From Elymus sibiricus (Eukaryota; Streptophyta; Magnoliopsida; Poales; Poaceae), in assembly GCA_039707655.1 (NCBI GenBank), contig CM077664.1, forward strand, positions 202,238,195 through 202,302,194: 64,000 bases of DNA, in the 5' to 3' direction. Shown in pieces: positions 20,841 through 33,007 of the stretch. Both the position numbers and the translations under genes were made by a program. Below the pieces are notes generated by a model. That model was not told where the DNA came from. It saw only the letters and a list, made by a program, of their open reading frames with translations, and did not search any database. Each line of letters opens with the position of its first letter. The stretch's first letter is position 1.

Positions 20841-22275
20841 ATCAGTGCCCTTAAATTTCCATACAGAAGTCTAACTCTTCAATTTGCTTGTATCTTTAGG
20901 AAAAAAAATAACTGCAGCTATGATTCATTATCTGTACATAGGTCCCAAAAGATATGAATCTGGTAACAGAAATACCTTGCAATATCTCTAGTGCATACTT
21001 CAAATAACAAATTTCTTGCCTGCACATACACTAACAGTAGAAGAAAAAGATCAACATGCTACACTAAAGAATGAGCAAGAACAACTACAGAAATCAATGC
21101 CTGCTAGATGCTAATTCTCAACTATGGCATGCAAAATTAAATAAAAAAGGTGCAGTCATGCAGACCAAACAAATGTACATATGGCATCCCCATTCTCTAA
21201 TAGCGAAAATAGAATAGACAACCAAAGTAACAAATCAATTTCTATGTGTTAAGGCTGGAAGAAATATTCTGATAGAAGTGATAATTCACCAATGTAAAAC
21301 CAATTTAAAATTTCCATTCCTACAAATGTAGATGAAATGATAAAGCTCTACATTCAGTATTCTATGCTAATTTATTTGGATATACTAATGAGAAAAATTA
21401 GAGAAGTAGGAAACCACTTCAGATCACATTTACTTGCATGTGAGCTTATCGAAAAAACATTTGTGCACTTTACCTTTTCAAAAGAAGGAAACATTTATGC
21501 AACTCTTCAATATTTGAACCAACTTTCAGGTGTATATACGCTGTAAGAAGAACAAAGTCAGGAGAGTGTATCGTTCCATTCTTCGCTACATGAGGGAGGA
21601 CGAAGATGGAGGAGGGAAGCAACATGCTCTAAAATGGAAGATAAAGGTTGACTGCAGATATAATTTGAGCGTTGCTCACCTTGGCATCTTGGTATCAGGT
21701 GCCCCCGCTGTCACTTGATGTCTTGACCACCGTTCCTGCCGTCTGTCCCGGCTACTGCAGTGTGCACTGCCATTTAGAAAGAAAAAAAGACTATTCATGA
21801 GTAGAAAGATCATTGCTGCAATTTGGAACGACATGTTCTAGTAGCAATCCTAGATATACAGAGAGGCTTAGTCAGCAATTAATTGGGTGTTGCAGTACTA
21901 TCGGGTATTGCAATGCATATGTCTATGATATGCAAGTTTGTTTTCATCAAGAGCGGTATCCATTTAGGTGTCCCCTCTGCATCATACTATGGATATTCAG
22001 TTCTGATACACCATCTACCCTAACTAATGACTACACATAACATTTTTTTCCAAACTTTGAAGACACTGCACTGAACCCTCTTCAGAAAATGGAGCATAGA
22101 TCCATGAAAAGCTCCAGAAGAGATTAAATGGGTACAATTGACCGTTACACGTGTCATGAGTTAAATAGGTTCGTTATGATAACAGCAGCAAAATCAAGTA
22201 TGCTATAAGGAATTAATTATGATATGGGATTACAACTTTGAGAAAACACTATAATAGGCAGAAATAATAAGGTAC
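20841..22275. other. No gene recognised
   Basis: AT-rich sequence with short open frames only. Later exons of the MraY-like gene would be expected here on the minus strand (conserved block around MGDTGSLALGG), but I could not find them. The gene is therefore incomplete or its introns are long. Confidence 0.4.
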
Positions 22276-22470
22276 TCGAGCAAATCGGAAGAGCGGTGAC
22301 AGATAATCCAATGAGTGCCAATGTAGCAACACCACCAGCCAAACCATCAAGACCATCAACCATTGTTACTCCAGTACCCATAGAAATAGAACTTATTGTA
22401 GCCAGAACCCATATAAAGTTCTCCCATGAATGCAAGACCAAATGGCGGAGGTAGAGGAACAATGAATTTA
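22276..22470 (-). pseudogene. MraY-type phospho-N-acetylmuramoyl-pentapeptide transferase, one exon, frameshifted
   Basis: The minus-strand exon starts after GAAG (acceptor, 22471-22474) and ends at CTCGA before GTACCT (donor, 22275-22274). It encodes KFIVPLPPPFGLAFMGELY, then, after a one-base shift near 22411-22416, WVLATISSISMGTG and the hallmark VDGLDGLAGG, then a hydrophobic helix ending ALPICS. In MraY enzymes the NxTDGLDGLA block carries active-site Asp residues that act in forming lipid I; plants keep nuclear homologues related to plastid peptidoglycan. The two frames together match the expected order, so a one-base insertion has broken the exon. No other definite exon is present. It is a relic or duplicated fragment rather than a working gene. 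Confidence 0.6.
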
Positions 22471-22527
22471 CTTCATAAACCAATTCGAATCAGTAATGTT
22501 GAGAAAGTTAACCTGAGTATTAAACTA

Positions 22528-22533
<6 letters not shown>

Positions 22534-22585
<52 letters not shown>

Positions 22586-23137
22586 TGTGGATTTTTTAAC
22601 ACCCGGGGACTATGCCACCCCTCTAGGTGGTAGTGCCACCCCATGTTATCCCCGTTCAATGCATGCCTCGTGATCCGTGTAAACACTATGCTATCGTCAT
22701 TTCTTCATCGGGATTCAGTTAATGAAGCATGCTAATGATCACACTAATACGGTTCCAGTAGAGTATGTATTAGACTAGGGGTATCAAAATATCAGGTCAT
22801 GAATACTTAACCAAAAAGATTCCCTAATAATATAAAAAGTAGTATAACTTACTAACTTTCTATAATAGTACAATAAAATTGGTTGGTGATTAAGACTTAT
22901 ATTCCTAAAGGAAATTCCCTATGAACTCAAAAAAGATTCCCCAAAAAAGATTCATGAGTAAACACATGTATCAACATTTAACCTTGTTAATACTTAGTGC
23001 TATGAACTCGTCTCAGTGCAATTAGACAAATGGAAGAGTAATCAATGGCAGACCTAAAAGATGCTACACGGATCTCAAAGCCAGATCAGACGGAAACCAG
23101 AGGGGTGGCAATGCCCACGGGTGGCAAAGACATAATA

Positions 23138-23196
<59 letters not shown>
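22534..23196. mobile_element. Micron-like element inserted in a (TA)n microsatellite
   Basis: (TA)n tracts of about 50 bp (22534-22583) and 56 bp (23141-23196) bracket 557 bp of non-coding sequence. Near the two borders are inverted sequences: left CCCGGGGACTATGCCACCCC, right (reversed) CCCGTGGGCATTGCCACCCC, each continuing with TCT. Rice Micron elements are known to sit inside (TA)n in this way. No ORF is present. Confidence 0.55.
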
Positions 23197-23198
<2 letters not shown>

Positions 23199-23869
23199 CT
23201 TGTAATACATGATCATCAGATAATTAAGGGTCATATGATGTGCTCAGTATACAGATTATGCCCAATCATATACACAGTTGCCTATTTTTGCAAGAACAAA
23301 AGAGACTATTGCTACAAGAGATAGAAATGAAAAAACTTCATCATGGGCACACAATATATACAATGTTCAGAAACATAGAGAAGAAATGCAGTCAATGTTC
23401 TTAATATATCAATAGAGAAGATCACTTGCATGGCGTGCTGTGGGTGAATCAGGTGAGAAGGGTGCCGATAGGGCTGCGACCGCATTGTCCTTCTTCCCTC
23501 CTCTCAACGCATAACAAAGAGTAGGAACTGAGATTGTGGAATGTGCCTACTGCATTGTAGAACAAATGAGAGAACTGGTTCCGTGACAGCCTGCAGCTGC
23601 TCCTTTGTGTTTGCCCTGTGGTCAAAATGAATATTTATGTAATGCTTCTGCTTACTGAAAACGGCATGCACAACTACTTAAATAATGAACTCCTCGTAGC
23701 CTTTCTTTTGCTTCATATGAACTGACCAGCTCCACACAAAAAAGGAAAACCCAACACAAACATTAGACTTGGTAAGTTGGTAAGCCACAACCCATACCTA
23801 AAAGATAAATTTTAAATTAGAAACTGTACATGGAAAGGCATAAATAAAGGAATGAGAAAAGAAAAGCAC
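23197..23869. other. No gene recognised
   Basis: AT-rich sequence; possibly an intron between the candidate exon at 23870-24014 and the MraY-like exon. No repeats above background were noticed. Confidence 0.35.
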
Positions 23870-24014
23870 CTGCGATAGGACCGTCAACAAAAATCATAAC
23901 TATCAAGACAACCACAGCAACGGTAGATCCCAGCAGTCCGACAGTCAAGAGCACAAGCAGACGACGACCATCATAAGAAAAATGTTGGATCCAACAGAAA
24001 ACCCTAACCCATCC
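23870..24014 (-). other. Candidate exon encoding a membrane helix
   Basis: On the minus strand GTGTAG (acceptor) precedes 145 nt with no stop, ending GCAG before GTGCTT (donor). It encodes 48 residues: an aromatic start (GWVRVFCW), the basic segment YDGRR and a strongly hydrophobic stretch (LLVLLTVGLLGSTVAVVVLI). It lies upstream of the MraY-like exon on the same strand and could be part of the same membrane protein. The family is not recognised, and a chance exon cannot be excluded. Confidence 0.3.
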
Positions 24015-24197
24015 CTACACAGAGCAAAAGCAATAGAACAATAAAATGCCTAGATGTGCAGTAGGACATCCAACAGATGCATATAGTAACAACTCACAGC
24101 AAACATCCTATTACAAATTATGAATAACCCAAAATAATCCCACTCCACACAGGAAAGAAAACAGACACATGCATTAGTTAGTACTTAGTAGGCTAAT

Positions 24198-24729
24198 TGT
24201 TGGGGATATTTCCCAGCATGTAGACCCGGCAGGATGATAACCCGGCCGTAGAGCAGACTCAGCGGGTCATCTCACTGCGGGGCTAAAGGATACTTGGTGG
24301 GCCGGCTTGATGGAGGCCTAGCGGGAAAGGCCGGCTCAGGATGTGGGCCGGCTCAAGAAGAAGATGTTTGGCTTCAGGGTTGCCTTGGAGATCAAGTAGA
24401 CTTAGAGTAAGGGACGGGTTGAGATTATGACCCGGACTCTCATGTAAATCTAGGGTTCCACCTGTGTATATAAAGGGGAGCTCCTAGGCCAAAAAAGACT
24501 AAGTTGCAGTCTCCCGAAAGCTAGGTTAGCGAATCCGCATCCTTGTAATCGAGATCTACAGCAATATAATCAAGCAAGACGTAGGCTTTTACCTCCACCG
24601 TGAGGGGCCGAACCTGGGTAACCCCGTGTCTTCTCGTTCCCGATCAACCCCGTTAAGCTTCCACACTTGTGCGATGGCCTCATCTCCAAGTCCTTTCACA
24701 AGGGCATCTGCCGTGTCAAAACCACGACA
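24198..24729 (+). repeat. E4 5' LTR, 532 bp
   Basis: Starts TGTTGGGGATATTTCCC and ends AAAACCACGACA. TATATAAAGG (24467-24476) is the likely TATA box. One base after the LTR, TTGGAGCCCACCGTGGG (24731-24747) occupies the primer-site position; it resembles the TTGGCGCCCACCGTGGGG seen in several Triticeae gypsy families. Confidence 0.75.
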
Positions 24730-25020
24730 ATTGGAGCCCACCGTGGGCCCTACGCACGGTGGAGTTGAGTTCTTAGCGGGATCTCTCCCAGGGTTCGGGA
24801 AGTACGGGTTGGCTCGATGACGAAGAGCCGCCGTGGGAAGTTCTACATCGACGATTCATACTGGGGCCCCGACGCCGACTCAATTGAGTACGGGTACCGG
24901 GTCCCCTTCGGCAAAATCCACAACTTCATCGGCATGGTCGGCGAGTTAGCCGCCGGGTTGGAGAACATCGCCGGGGTCGAGTCGGCGCGCCACGCTGGTC
25001 CGAGCCAGGCAAGACCCGGC

Positions 25021-26437
25021 TGATACGTCTCCGTCGTATCTACTTTTCCAAACACTTTTGCTCTTGTTTTGGACTCTAATTTGCATGATTTGAATGAAAC
25101 TAACCCGGACTGACGCTGTTTTCAGCAGAACTACCATGGTGTTGTTTTTTGTGCAGAAATAAAAGTTCTTGGAATTGGACAAAACTTTTTGGAGATTTTT
25201 TATGGAATAAATAAAAAATACTGGAGCCAATACCTACTGGAGGGGGGCCACCTGCTGCCCACGAGGCACCAGGGCGCGCCACCCCCCCCCCCCCCGGCGT
25301 GCCCTGGTGGCTTGTGTGGCCCATGTGGCTCCGCTGACCCTAATCTCAGGCCTATAAATTCACAATTCCAGAGAAAAAATAGGAGAGGAAGTTTTATTGC
25401 GTTTCACGATACGGAGCCACTGCCACCTCCTGTTCTTCATCGGGAGGCCAGATCTGGAGTCCGTTCGGGGCTCCGGAGAGCGGGATCTTCCGGCATCGTC
25501 ATCATCAACCATCCTTCATCACCAATTCCATGATGCTCACCACCGGGAGTGAGTAATTCCTTCATAGGCTTGCTGGACGGTGATGAGTTGGATGAGATTT
25601 ATCATGTAATCGAGTTAGTTTTGTTAGGGCTTGATCCCTAGTATCCACTATGTTCTGAGATTGATGTTGCTATGACTTTGCTATGCTTAATGCTTGTCAC
25701 TAGGGCCCGAGTGCCATGATTTCAGATCTGAACCCTTTATGTTTTCATGAATATATTTGTGTTCTTGATCCGATCTTGCAAGTTATACGCACCTGCTACG
25801 TGTTATGATCCGCATACGCCAAGGTGACAATATTGGGATTCTTTCCGGTGATTACCGTAGTTTGAGGAGTTCATGTATTCACTATGTGTTAATGCTTTGT
25901 TCCGGTTCTCTATTAAAAGGAGGCCTTTATATCCCTTAGTTTCCTTATGGACCCCGCTGCCACGGGAGGGTAGGACAAAAGATGTCATGCATGTTCTTAT
26001 CGCAAGCACGTATGACTATATACGGAATACATGCCTACATTACATTGATGAATTGGAGCTAGTTCTGTGTCGCCCTAGGTTATGACTGTTACATGATGAA
26101 TGTTATCCAACATAATCACCGATCCAATGCCTACAAGTTTTTCACATATTGTTCTTGCTAAGTTACTACTGTTGCCACTACTGTCACAACTGCTACTACT
26201 ATTGCTGCTACCGTTACTGTTACCGTTACTATTATTACTACTGCTATCAAACTATCATACTACTGTGCTACTGATCACTCTGCTGCAGATATTTAGTCTC
26301 TAGGTGTAGTTGAATTGACAACTCAACTGCTAATACTTGCAAATATTCTTTGGCTCCCCTTGTGTCGAATCAATAAATTTGGGTTGAATACTCTATCCTC
26401 GAAAACTGTTGCGATCCCCTGTACTTGTGGGTTATCA
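25021..26437 (+). repeat. E2 5' LTR, 1417 bp
   Basis: Begins TGATACGTCTCCGTCGTATC, an imperfect palindrome, and ends CTTGTGGGTTATCA. TATA box TATAAAT at 25353. A CTACTACTG-type trinucleotide stretch (26163-26262) gives a false Leu-rich open frame. It differs from the 3' LTR mainly by point changes and a longer C run (25282-25295). Confidence 0.9.
25261..25315 (+). promoter_or_regulatory. GC inverted repeat upstream of the TATA box, E2 5' LTR
   Basis: Arms ACGAGGCACCAGGGCGCGCC (25261-25280) and GGCGTGCCCTGGTGGCTTGT (25296-25315) around a C-rich loop. The arm end is 38 bp from the T of TATAAAT at 25353. Confidence 0.6.
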
Positions 26438-26448
26438 AGACCTTTTTC

Positions 26449-26467
26449 TGGCGCCGTTGCCGGGGAG
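26449..26467 (+). other. E2 primer binding site (tRNA-Asp type)
   Basis: TGGCGCCGTTGCCGGGGAG, 11 nt after the LTR end, complementary to the 3' end of plant tRNA-Asp with about one mismatch, as in Athila-lineage elements. Confidence 0.8.
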
Positions 26468-27130
26468 CATAGCTCTATTTGCTGAGTCACTTGGGATTTA
26501 TATCTGTTGATCACCATGAAGAATCTGAAAGACGCTAAGACCAAGATCGTTGAAAGATCGTGGATGTCGCCTAGAGGGGGGGGGGGGTGAATAGGCGCTT
26601 TTAAAATAATTACGGTTTAGGCTTGAACAAATGCGGAATAAAACTAGCGTTTAATTTGTCAAGCACAAAACCTAAATCGACTAGGCTCACCTATGTGCAC
26701 CAACAACTTATGCTAACCAAGATAAACAACTAAGTGATAGCAAGATATATAACAAGAAACAATATAGCTATCACAAAGTAAAGTGCATAAGTAAAGGGCT
26801 CGGGTAAGAGATAATCGAGGCACGCGGAGACGACGATGTATCCCGAAGTTCACACCCTTGCGGATGCAAATCTCCGTTTGGAGCGGTGTGGAGGCACAAT
26901 GCTCCCCAAGAAGCCACTAGGGCCACCGTAATCTCCTCACGCCCTCACACAATGCAAGATGCCGTGATTCCACTAAGGGACCCTTGAGGGCGGTCACCGA
27001 ACCCGTACAAACAAGGTTGGGGCAAACTCCACAACTTAATTGGAGGCTCCCAACAACACCACGAAGCTTCACCACAAAGGACTATGGCTTCCGCGGTGAC
27101 CTCAAATGCTCGGGGCAATCTCCACAACTT

Positions 27131-28817
27131 AATTGGAGACCCCGACGCTTGCCCGGAGCTTTGCACCACAATGATTGAGCTTCGAGGCACCACCAACCGT
27201 CTAGGGCGCCAAAGCACCCAAGAGGAACAAGCTCAAGGGTGCTCAAACACCCAAGAGTAATAAGCTTCTCAACTTCTCACTTCCACGTATCACCGTGGAG
27301 AACTCAAACCTATGCACCAAATGCAATGGCAAGGGCACACGGAGTGCCCAAGTCCTTCTCTCCCAAATCCCACCAAAGCAACTAATGCTAGGGAGAAAAT
27401 GAGAGGAAGAACGAAGAAGAACACGAAGAACTCCAAGATCTAGATCCAAGGGGTTCCCCTCACTTAGAGGAGAAAGTGATTGGTGGAAACGTAGATCTAG
27501 ATCTCCTCTCTCTTTTCCCTCAAGAACTAGCAAGAATCATTGGAGGGATTGAGAGATAGCAAGCTCAAAGAAGGTCAACAATGGGGGGCAAACATGAGCT
27601 AGAAGGATAAGGTCCAATGGGGAAGAAGACCCCTTTTATAGGAGGGGAAAAATCCAACCGTTATCTGCCCTGCGCCCGCAGCCAAGCGGTACTACCGCTC
27701 CTAGGAGCGGTACTACCGCTTAGGCGATACAACCTCGCACTAGCCTGAAACACACTAAGTGTACCACGGTAGTGCCGCCGGAGCGGTACTACCGCTTCCC
27801 CTGGCGGTAATACCGCTTAGGGGGTTTAGACCAGGAGAGGCAGCAGTAGTAGAGGCAGCCAGGGCGGCAGTACCGTGCGAAGCGGTACTACCGTCCTAGT
27901 ACCGCTCTACTACCGCTTAAGGGAAAATGGAAACAGAAGCGTGCACTGAGGAAACCCCGCAAGCGGTAGTGGCGGCGGTAGTAAGGGCGGTAGTACCGCC
28001 GGAGCGGTACTACCGTGCTACTACCGTGCTACTATCGTGAATTGCAGACCGACAACAGAGAGTTGCACGCTCGGGGAAACCCCAAGCGGCAGTGCCACGA
28101 AAGTACCCAGCGGTACTACCGCATAAGCGGTACTACCGTGGGCACCAGCGGTACTACCGTGGGCACCAGCGGTACTACCGCTTGCATGCCACTGAAAATC
28201 CACAGAAAACAGAGGATACAAATAAAACCAGAACTGCCATAACTTCTGCAAATGAGCTCCGAATTGAGCAAACTCAAGCTTGTTGGATAGATGACGACAA
28301 ATACTATCCAACAGCGACGTAATTGAAGACCCCGATGCTTGCCCGGAGCTTTACACCACAATGATTGAGATCCGAGGCACCACCAACCGTCTAGGACGCC
28401 CAAGCACCCAAGAGGAACAAGCTCTAGGGTACCAAGCACCCAAGAGTAAAAAGCTTCTCAAACTTCACTTCCACGTATCACCGTGGAGAACTCAAACCGA
28501 TGCACCAAATGCAATGGCAAGGGCACACGGAGTGCCCAAGTCCTTCTCTCCCATATCCCACCAAAGCAACTAATGCTAGGGAGGAAAATGAGAGGAAGAA
28601 CGAAGAAGAGAACACGAAGAACTCCAAGATTTAGATCCAAGGGGTTCCCCTCACATAGAGGAGAAAGTGATTGGTGGAAACATAGATCTAGATCTCCTCT
28701 CTCTTTTCCCTCAAGAACTAGCAAGAATCATTGGAGGGATTGAGAGATAGCAAGCTCGAAGAAGGTCAACAATGGGGGAAGAACTCGAGCTAGAAGTATT
28801 GGGTCCAATGGGGAAGA
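27131..28817 (+). repeat. Pair of about 496-bp direct repeats inside S
   Basis: 27131-27626 and 28321-28817 are direct copies of each other with scattered substitutions, from AATTGRAGACCCCGAYGC to CCAATGGGGAAGA. The segment between them (27627-28320) contains the TATA box and the GCGGTACTACCGC array. Confidence 0.85.
27683..28187. repeat. Hairpin array AGCGGTACTACCGCT
   Basis: At least ten copies or variants of the self-complementary unit GCGGTACTACCGC, often preceded by GGAGCGG or followed by TTAGG; three in a row at 28108-28185 are spaced by TGGGCACC. Each can fold back on itself. Similar arrays are common in Triticeae LTR elements. Confidence 0.8.
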
Positions 28818-31800
28818 TATAGAGATGCCTAAGATATAGAGATGAGAAACCTCTATGAATGAAGAACCGGCATAAACTGCAACATCGAAAACATCATAGA
28901 GATGCATATATGAACTCCGTTTTTGATGAACTCGAGCTTGTCATGAAGATGACCATAAGCTCAAAAACTCACAAAGAGAAACACCAAACAAGAACCAAGA
29001 AAGATGATGCAAGGATGCAATGGTTTGAGCTCTCTACGAACGATACGATCAAGCTACTCACTTGAGAGCCCCCCCTTGATAGTACGGCTATCGATCCTAT
29101 AACCCGGTCTCCCAACTACCACCATGAGACCGGTAAAATAGAAAACCTATCAAGGGCAAACCTTTGCCTTGCGCATAGTCCACTTGAGCTAGATGATGAC
29201 GATCTTGACCTCCTCAAGTTGGACCACCTTTCTTGATTGCGCCGGCTCGATGAAGACTATTTGATTCCTCCCCCATACTCCACTATGGGTGAGCCACTCT
29301 TCGGCACATCTTCACAAGTCCATTGTCACCACAATGGACGGCAAGCTTCAAGCATGTGATCTCTTCGTGATGCTCCACTTGAACTTGCACACCGCAATCT
29401 TGATGACGATCACCACTTGATGTCATCCTCCATGGGTTGAATGAGATCTTCCTCTTGACGCAACCCCATGGACACATACCTAACCCCACATAGAACTCTC
29501 ACGTAGACCATGGGTTATTACACAAAGCGTAATGGACAATGCTTACCATACCGTGAGATCACTTGATCCCACTCGGTACATCTTCTACGCTTTGTGTGTT
29601 GATCAACTTGAATCACTCGTCATATTTAGTCTTGATCAACCTTGAATCTTTCCAATTCTTCTTCATTAAGATGATGTCTTGAAGGTAGACATGAATGTCC
29701 ACACAATCTTCTTTTTCAAGACATGCTTGCAATAGGCTCATCTCTTACATGACCAATCTTTGGATAACTCCATGAATAACCCCTTGGTCAACACATATTC
29801 TTCTTCAAATCACCATGAGACCAACAAATGGTCTACAAGCAAAGCCTATGGACAAACCCTTCAAATATAACTCAAGGCAACCATTAGTCCATAGAGATTG
29901 TCATCAATTACCAAAACCAAACATGGGGGCAGCACATGTTCTTTCAATCGTTCCCTCTAAGATGAGGGGAGGTAAGGAACTAGCATCTAGCTCTGCACTT
30001 GATTCACCTTCTATTTTGAGTAAGCTTGCAACACCACCACCTGCTATTAATTCTGATATGTCGCAAGTTATTGATGATACCACTTTTGCCATGAATGATA
30101 CTCACGATGATGCTAGTACTATGCTTGATAATGTTGTGCCACTTGGTGAATTTCTTAATGAACAACTTGCTAAAGCTAAAGAAATTGAAAATGTTGAAAC
30201 TCTTAAGAATTATGATTCACTTATTATGCCTAGAATCTCCTACTAGGGTTGAAACACCTGACGAACATTGCTTTGATAGGGAGACGGCTGGAGCCATCCT
30301 TGCTTGTAATGATAGAGATGAAGTTATAAAATTGCTTGCTGAAATGAAAGAAAAATCTATAAAGGAGAAATTGAAATATGATCCTAAGTTTGCTACCTCT
30401 CCCATATTTGTTACTGATAAGGATTATGAATTCGCTGTCGATCCTGAGTTAATTACTTTGGTTGAATCTGATCCTTTCCATGGTTATGAAACTGAAACCG
30501 TTGTGGCACATCTTACTAAATTAAATGATATAGCCACCCTATTTGCTCATGAGGAAAAAATTCGCTATTACTATATTCTTAAGTTGTTTCCTTTCTCATT
30601 AAAGGGTGATGCTAAGGAATGGTATAATACTCTTGCCCCTGGTTGTGTGCATAGTCCCCAGGATAAGATTTATTACTTCTCTAAAAAATATTTTCCTGCT
30701 CATAAGAAACAAGCTGCTTTACAGGAAATATTTAACTTTGTGCAAATTAAAGAAGAGAATCTCCCTCAAGCTTGGGGGAGGCTTCTCCAATTACTTAATG
30801 CTTTGCCCGATCATCCTCTTAAGAAAAATGAAATACTTGATATCTTCTATAATGGACTAACCGATGCTTCTAGGGACTACCTAGATAGTTTTGCTGGTTG
30901 TGTTTTCAAGGACCGAACTATTGGACAAGCTGAGGAACTATTGAATAATATATTGAAGAATGATAATGATTGGACACTTCCCGAACCACCGCCTAAACCC
31001 ACTCCGAAGAAGAGGGGTATTTTATTTCTCAGTCCTGAAGATATGCAAGAAGCAAAGAAATGTATGAAGGAAAAAGGTATTAAAGCTGAAGATGTTAAGA
31101 ATTTACCACCTATTGAAGAAATACATGGTCTTGACACATTGCCACAGGTAGTAGAGGTAAATTCTCTTATAAAGTTTGATGAAGGTGATATTCCTTATAA
31201 CAAACCTCCTAGTCAATGCTTGTATGAATTTGACAATTATATTATTAAGCAAGATCATTTCAATGCAAATGTTATGAAACAATTGAAACGAAATGCCTAT
31301 ATGATTGATCGCTTGAGTGACTTGTTATTTAGAATTGCTAATGATGTTAAAGGTGTAAGTAAACATGCATCTATGGTTGAAACCCAATTAGAACAAGTTG
31401 CTAAATCTCAAAGTGAATTGCTCAATAAAATGAATAACAATATGAATGATCATGCTGTTAGAGTAATGACTAGAGGAGGTAGAATGACTCAGGAGCCACT
31501 TTATCCTGAAGGTCGCCCAAAAAGAATTGAACAAGACTCTCAAAGAATTGATGTTGATGCACCTAGTCCATCTAAAAAGAAAAAGAAAAAGAAAAATGAT
31601 AGGACTTTGCATACTTCTAGTGAACCCGAGGTAGAAAAACCCTTAGAGGACAGTAATGATGTTTCTATTTCTGATGCTGAGACACAATCTGGTAATGAAC
31701 ATTCACCTGATGATAATAATAATGATGATGCTCATGTGGATACCCAACCAGATAATGATAAAGAACTTGATAATAATGTTGAAATAGAACCTGTTGTTGA

Positions 31801-32959
31801 TCTTGATAACCCACCTCCTAAAAATAAACGTTATGATAAAAGAGACTTCGTTGCTAGAAAACATGGTAAAGAAAGAGAACCATGGGTTCAAAAACCCATG
31901 CCCTTTCCTCCTAAACCATCTAAGAAAAAAGATGAGGAAGAATTTGAACGCTTTGCTGAAATGCTTAGGCCAGTCTTTTTGCGTACTCGTTTGACTGATA
32001 TTTTAAAGATGGCCCCTTATGCTAAATATATGAAAGACATTGTCACAAATAAAAGGAAGATACCCGAAGCTGAGATCTACCATGCTTGCGAATTATTATT
32101 TTAAGGATGGAGTACCTAAGAAACTAGGAGATCCAGGAATACCAACTATACCATGCTCCATTAAAAGAAATTATGTCAAAACTGCCTTGTGTGATTTAGG
32201 AGCCGGTGTTAGTGTTATGCCTTTCTCTTTATATAAAAGACTTGATTTGAATAAACTCACTCCCACTGAAATATCATTGCAAATGGCTGACAAATCAACT
32301 GCCATACCTATCGGTGTTTGTGAGGATGTGCCCGTTGTAGTTGCAAATGTTACTATCCTAGCAGACTTTGTTATACTTGATATGCCCGAGGACGACAACA
32401 TGTCGATTATCCTTGGTAGACCCTTTTTGAATACTGCAGGGGCTGTTATTGATTGCAACAAAAGCAAGGTCACCTTTCATATCAATGGTAATGAACATAC
32501 GGTGCACTTTCCGAAGAAACAATTTCAAGTAAATGGTATTCATGTTATTGAAAAGACTCCGACAATTACTATTAGAAGTTTTCAACTCCCGCTTCCTACT
32601 GTCAAAAAGAAATATGAAACTCTTATTATTGGGGAGGTACACATCCCCGTTGAGGTAACTTAGTGTTATACGAAAGTTCTTCGGTTTCATGTTACTCGGA
32701 AATGGATTCTTTTTGAGAGGCATGTGGTCGATGAATTTAGTAAGCACAACCTTCTATATCCACTTTTTGTTTTCTGTGATTTTTAGTTAAATGCAATAAA
32801 ATGCCATGATTACCCTGTTTTCTGAATCGTCCGTGCAATAAAAAAAATGGCCCAAAAATAAAAGTGCTCAGAATGCAATAAAATTTTGACATGAATTTTT
32901 ATTGAATATTTAAGAATTTTTGGCACTAAAAACATACCAGGGGGATGCCCCAGGTGCCC

Positions 32960-33007
32960 ACGAGGCACCAGGGCGCGCCACCCCCCTGGCGTGTCGTGGT
33001 ATCTTGT
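32960..33007 (+). promoter_or_regulatory. GC inverted repeat upstream of the E2 3' ORF
   Basis: Internal, not in an LTR, yet the left arm (32960-32979) is identical to that of the 5' LTR. The right arm GGCGTGTCGTGGTATCTTGT is diverged. It lies between the protease stop and the 3' ORF, about 410 bp before the ORF start. No clear TATA box follows. Confidence 0.5.

Larger units (their letters stand above)
26551..29946 (-). mobile_element. S: solo-LTR-like insertion, 3396 bp, in E2 gag
   Basis: Ends TGAAAGATC...GTTCTTTCA with direct copies of ATCGT on both sides (26546-26550 and 29947-29951). TG...CA ends and a 5-bp duplication are the signature of an LTR element. No gag or pol is found inside, so it is best read as a solo LTR from a long-LTR family (perhaps copia of the Maximus kind; not verified). 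On the minus strand CCTATAAAAGGGG (27642-27630) is a good TATA box, which suggests minus orientation. It contains two about 496-bp direct repeats flanking a hairpin-rich array. Confidence 0.7.
26516..32663 (+). pseudogene. E2 gag-protease, split by S and frameshifted
   Basis: The ATG at 26516 (MKNLKDAKTKIV) is interrupted after 26550 by insert S and resumes in frame at 29952. Near 30228-30243 the frame shifts by one base; the next frame runs to TAA 32102 and contains the gag domain (about 30470-30800: FPFSLKGDAKEWYNTL, YFPAHKKQAALQEI, LPQAWGRL) and a Lys-rich, then acidic Asp/Asn-rich linker. A second one-base shift near 32080 opens the protease frame, ending at TAG 32661-32663, with the active-site motif CDLGAGVSVMP and the conserved IILGRPFLNTAGAVID. 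The product would assemble particles and cleave gag; with two frameshifts it cannot do so from this copy. Confidence 0.85.

Noticed and set aside
22217..22483. Whole 88-codon frame as a gene
   Set aside because: Only the part from 22276 is exon-like; the ends read through splice sites and the start lies past the frameshift.
26100..26303. Leu-rich 67-codon frame, repeated at 37640-37843
   Set aside because: Arises from the CTACTACTG trinucleotide stretch in the E2 LTRs; present in both LTRs, not a gene.
27683..28187. Hairpin array considered as a CRISPR or terminator cluster
   Set aside because: Self-complementary units of variable spacing inside an LTR; no associated genes.
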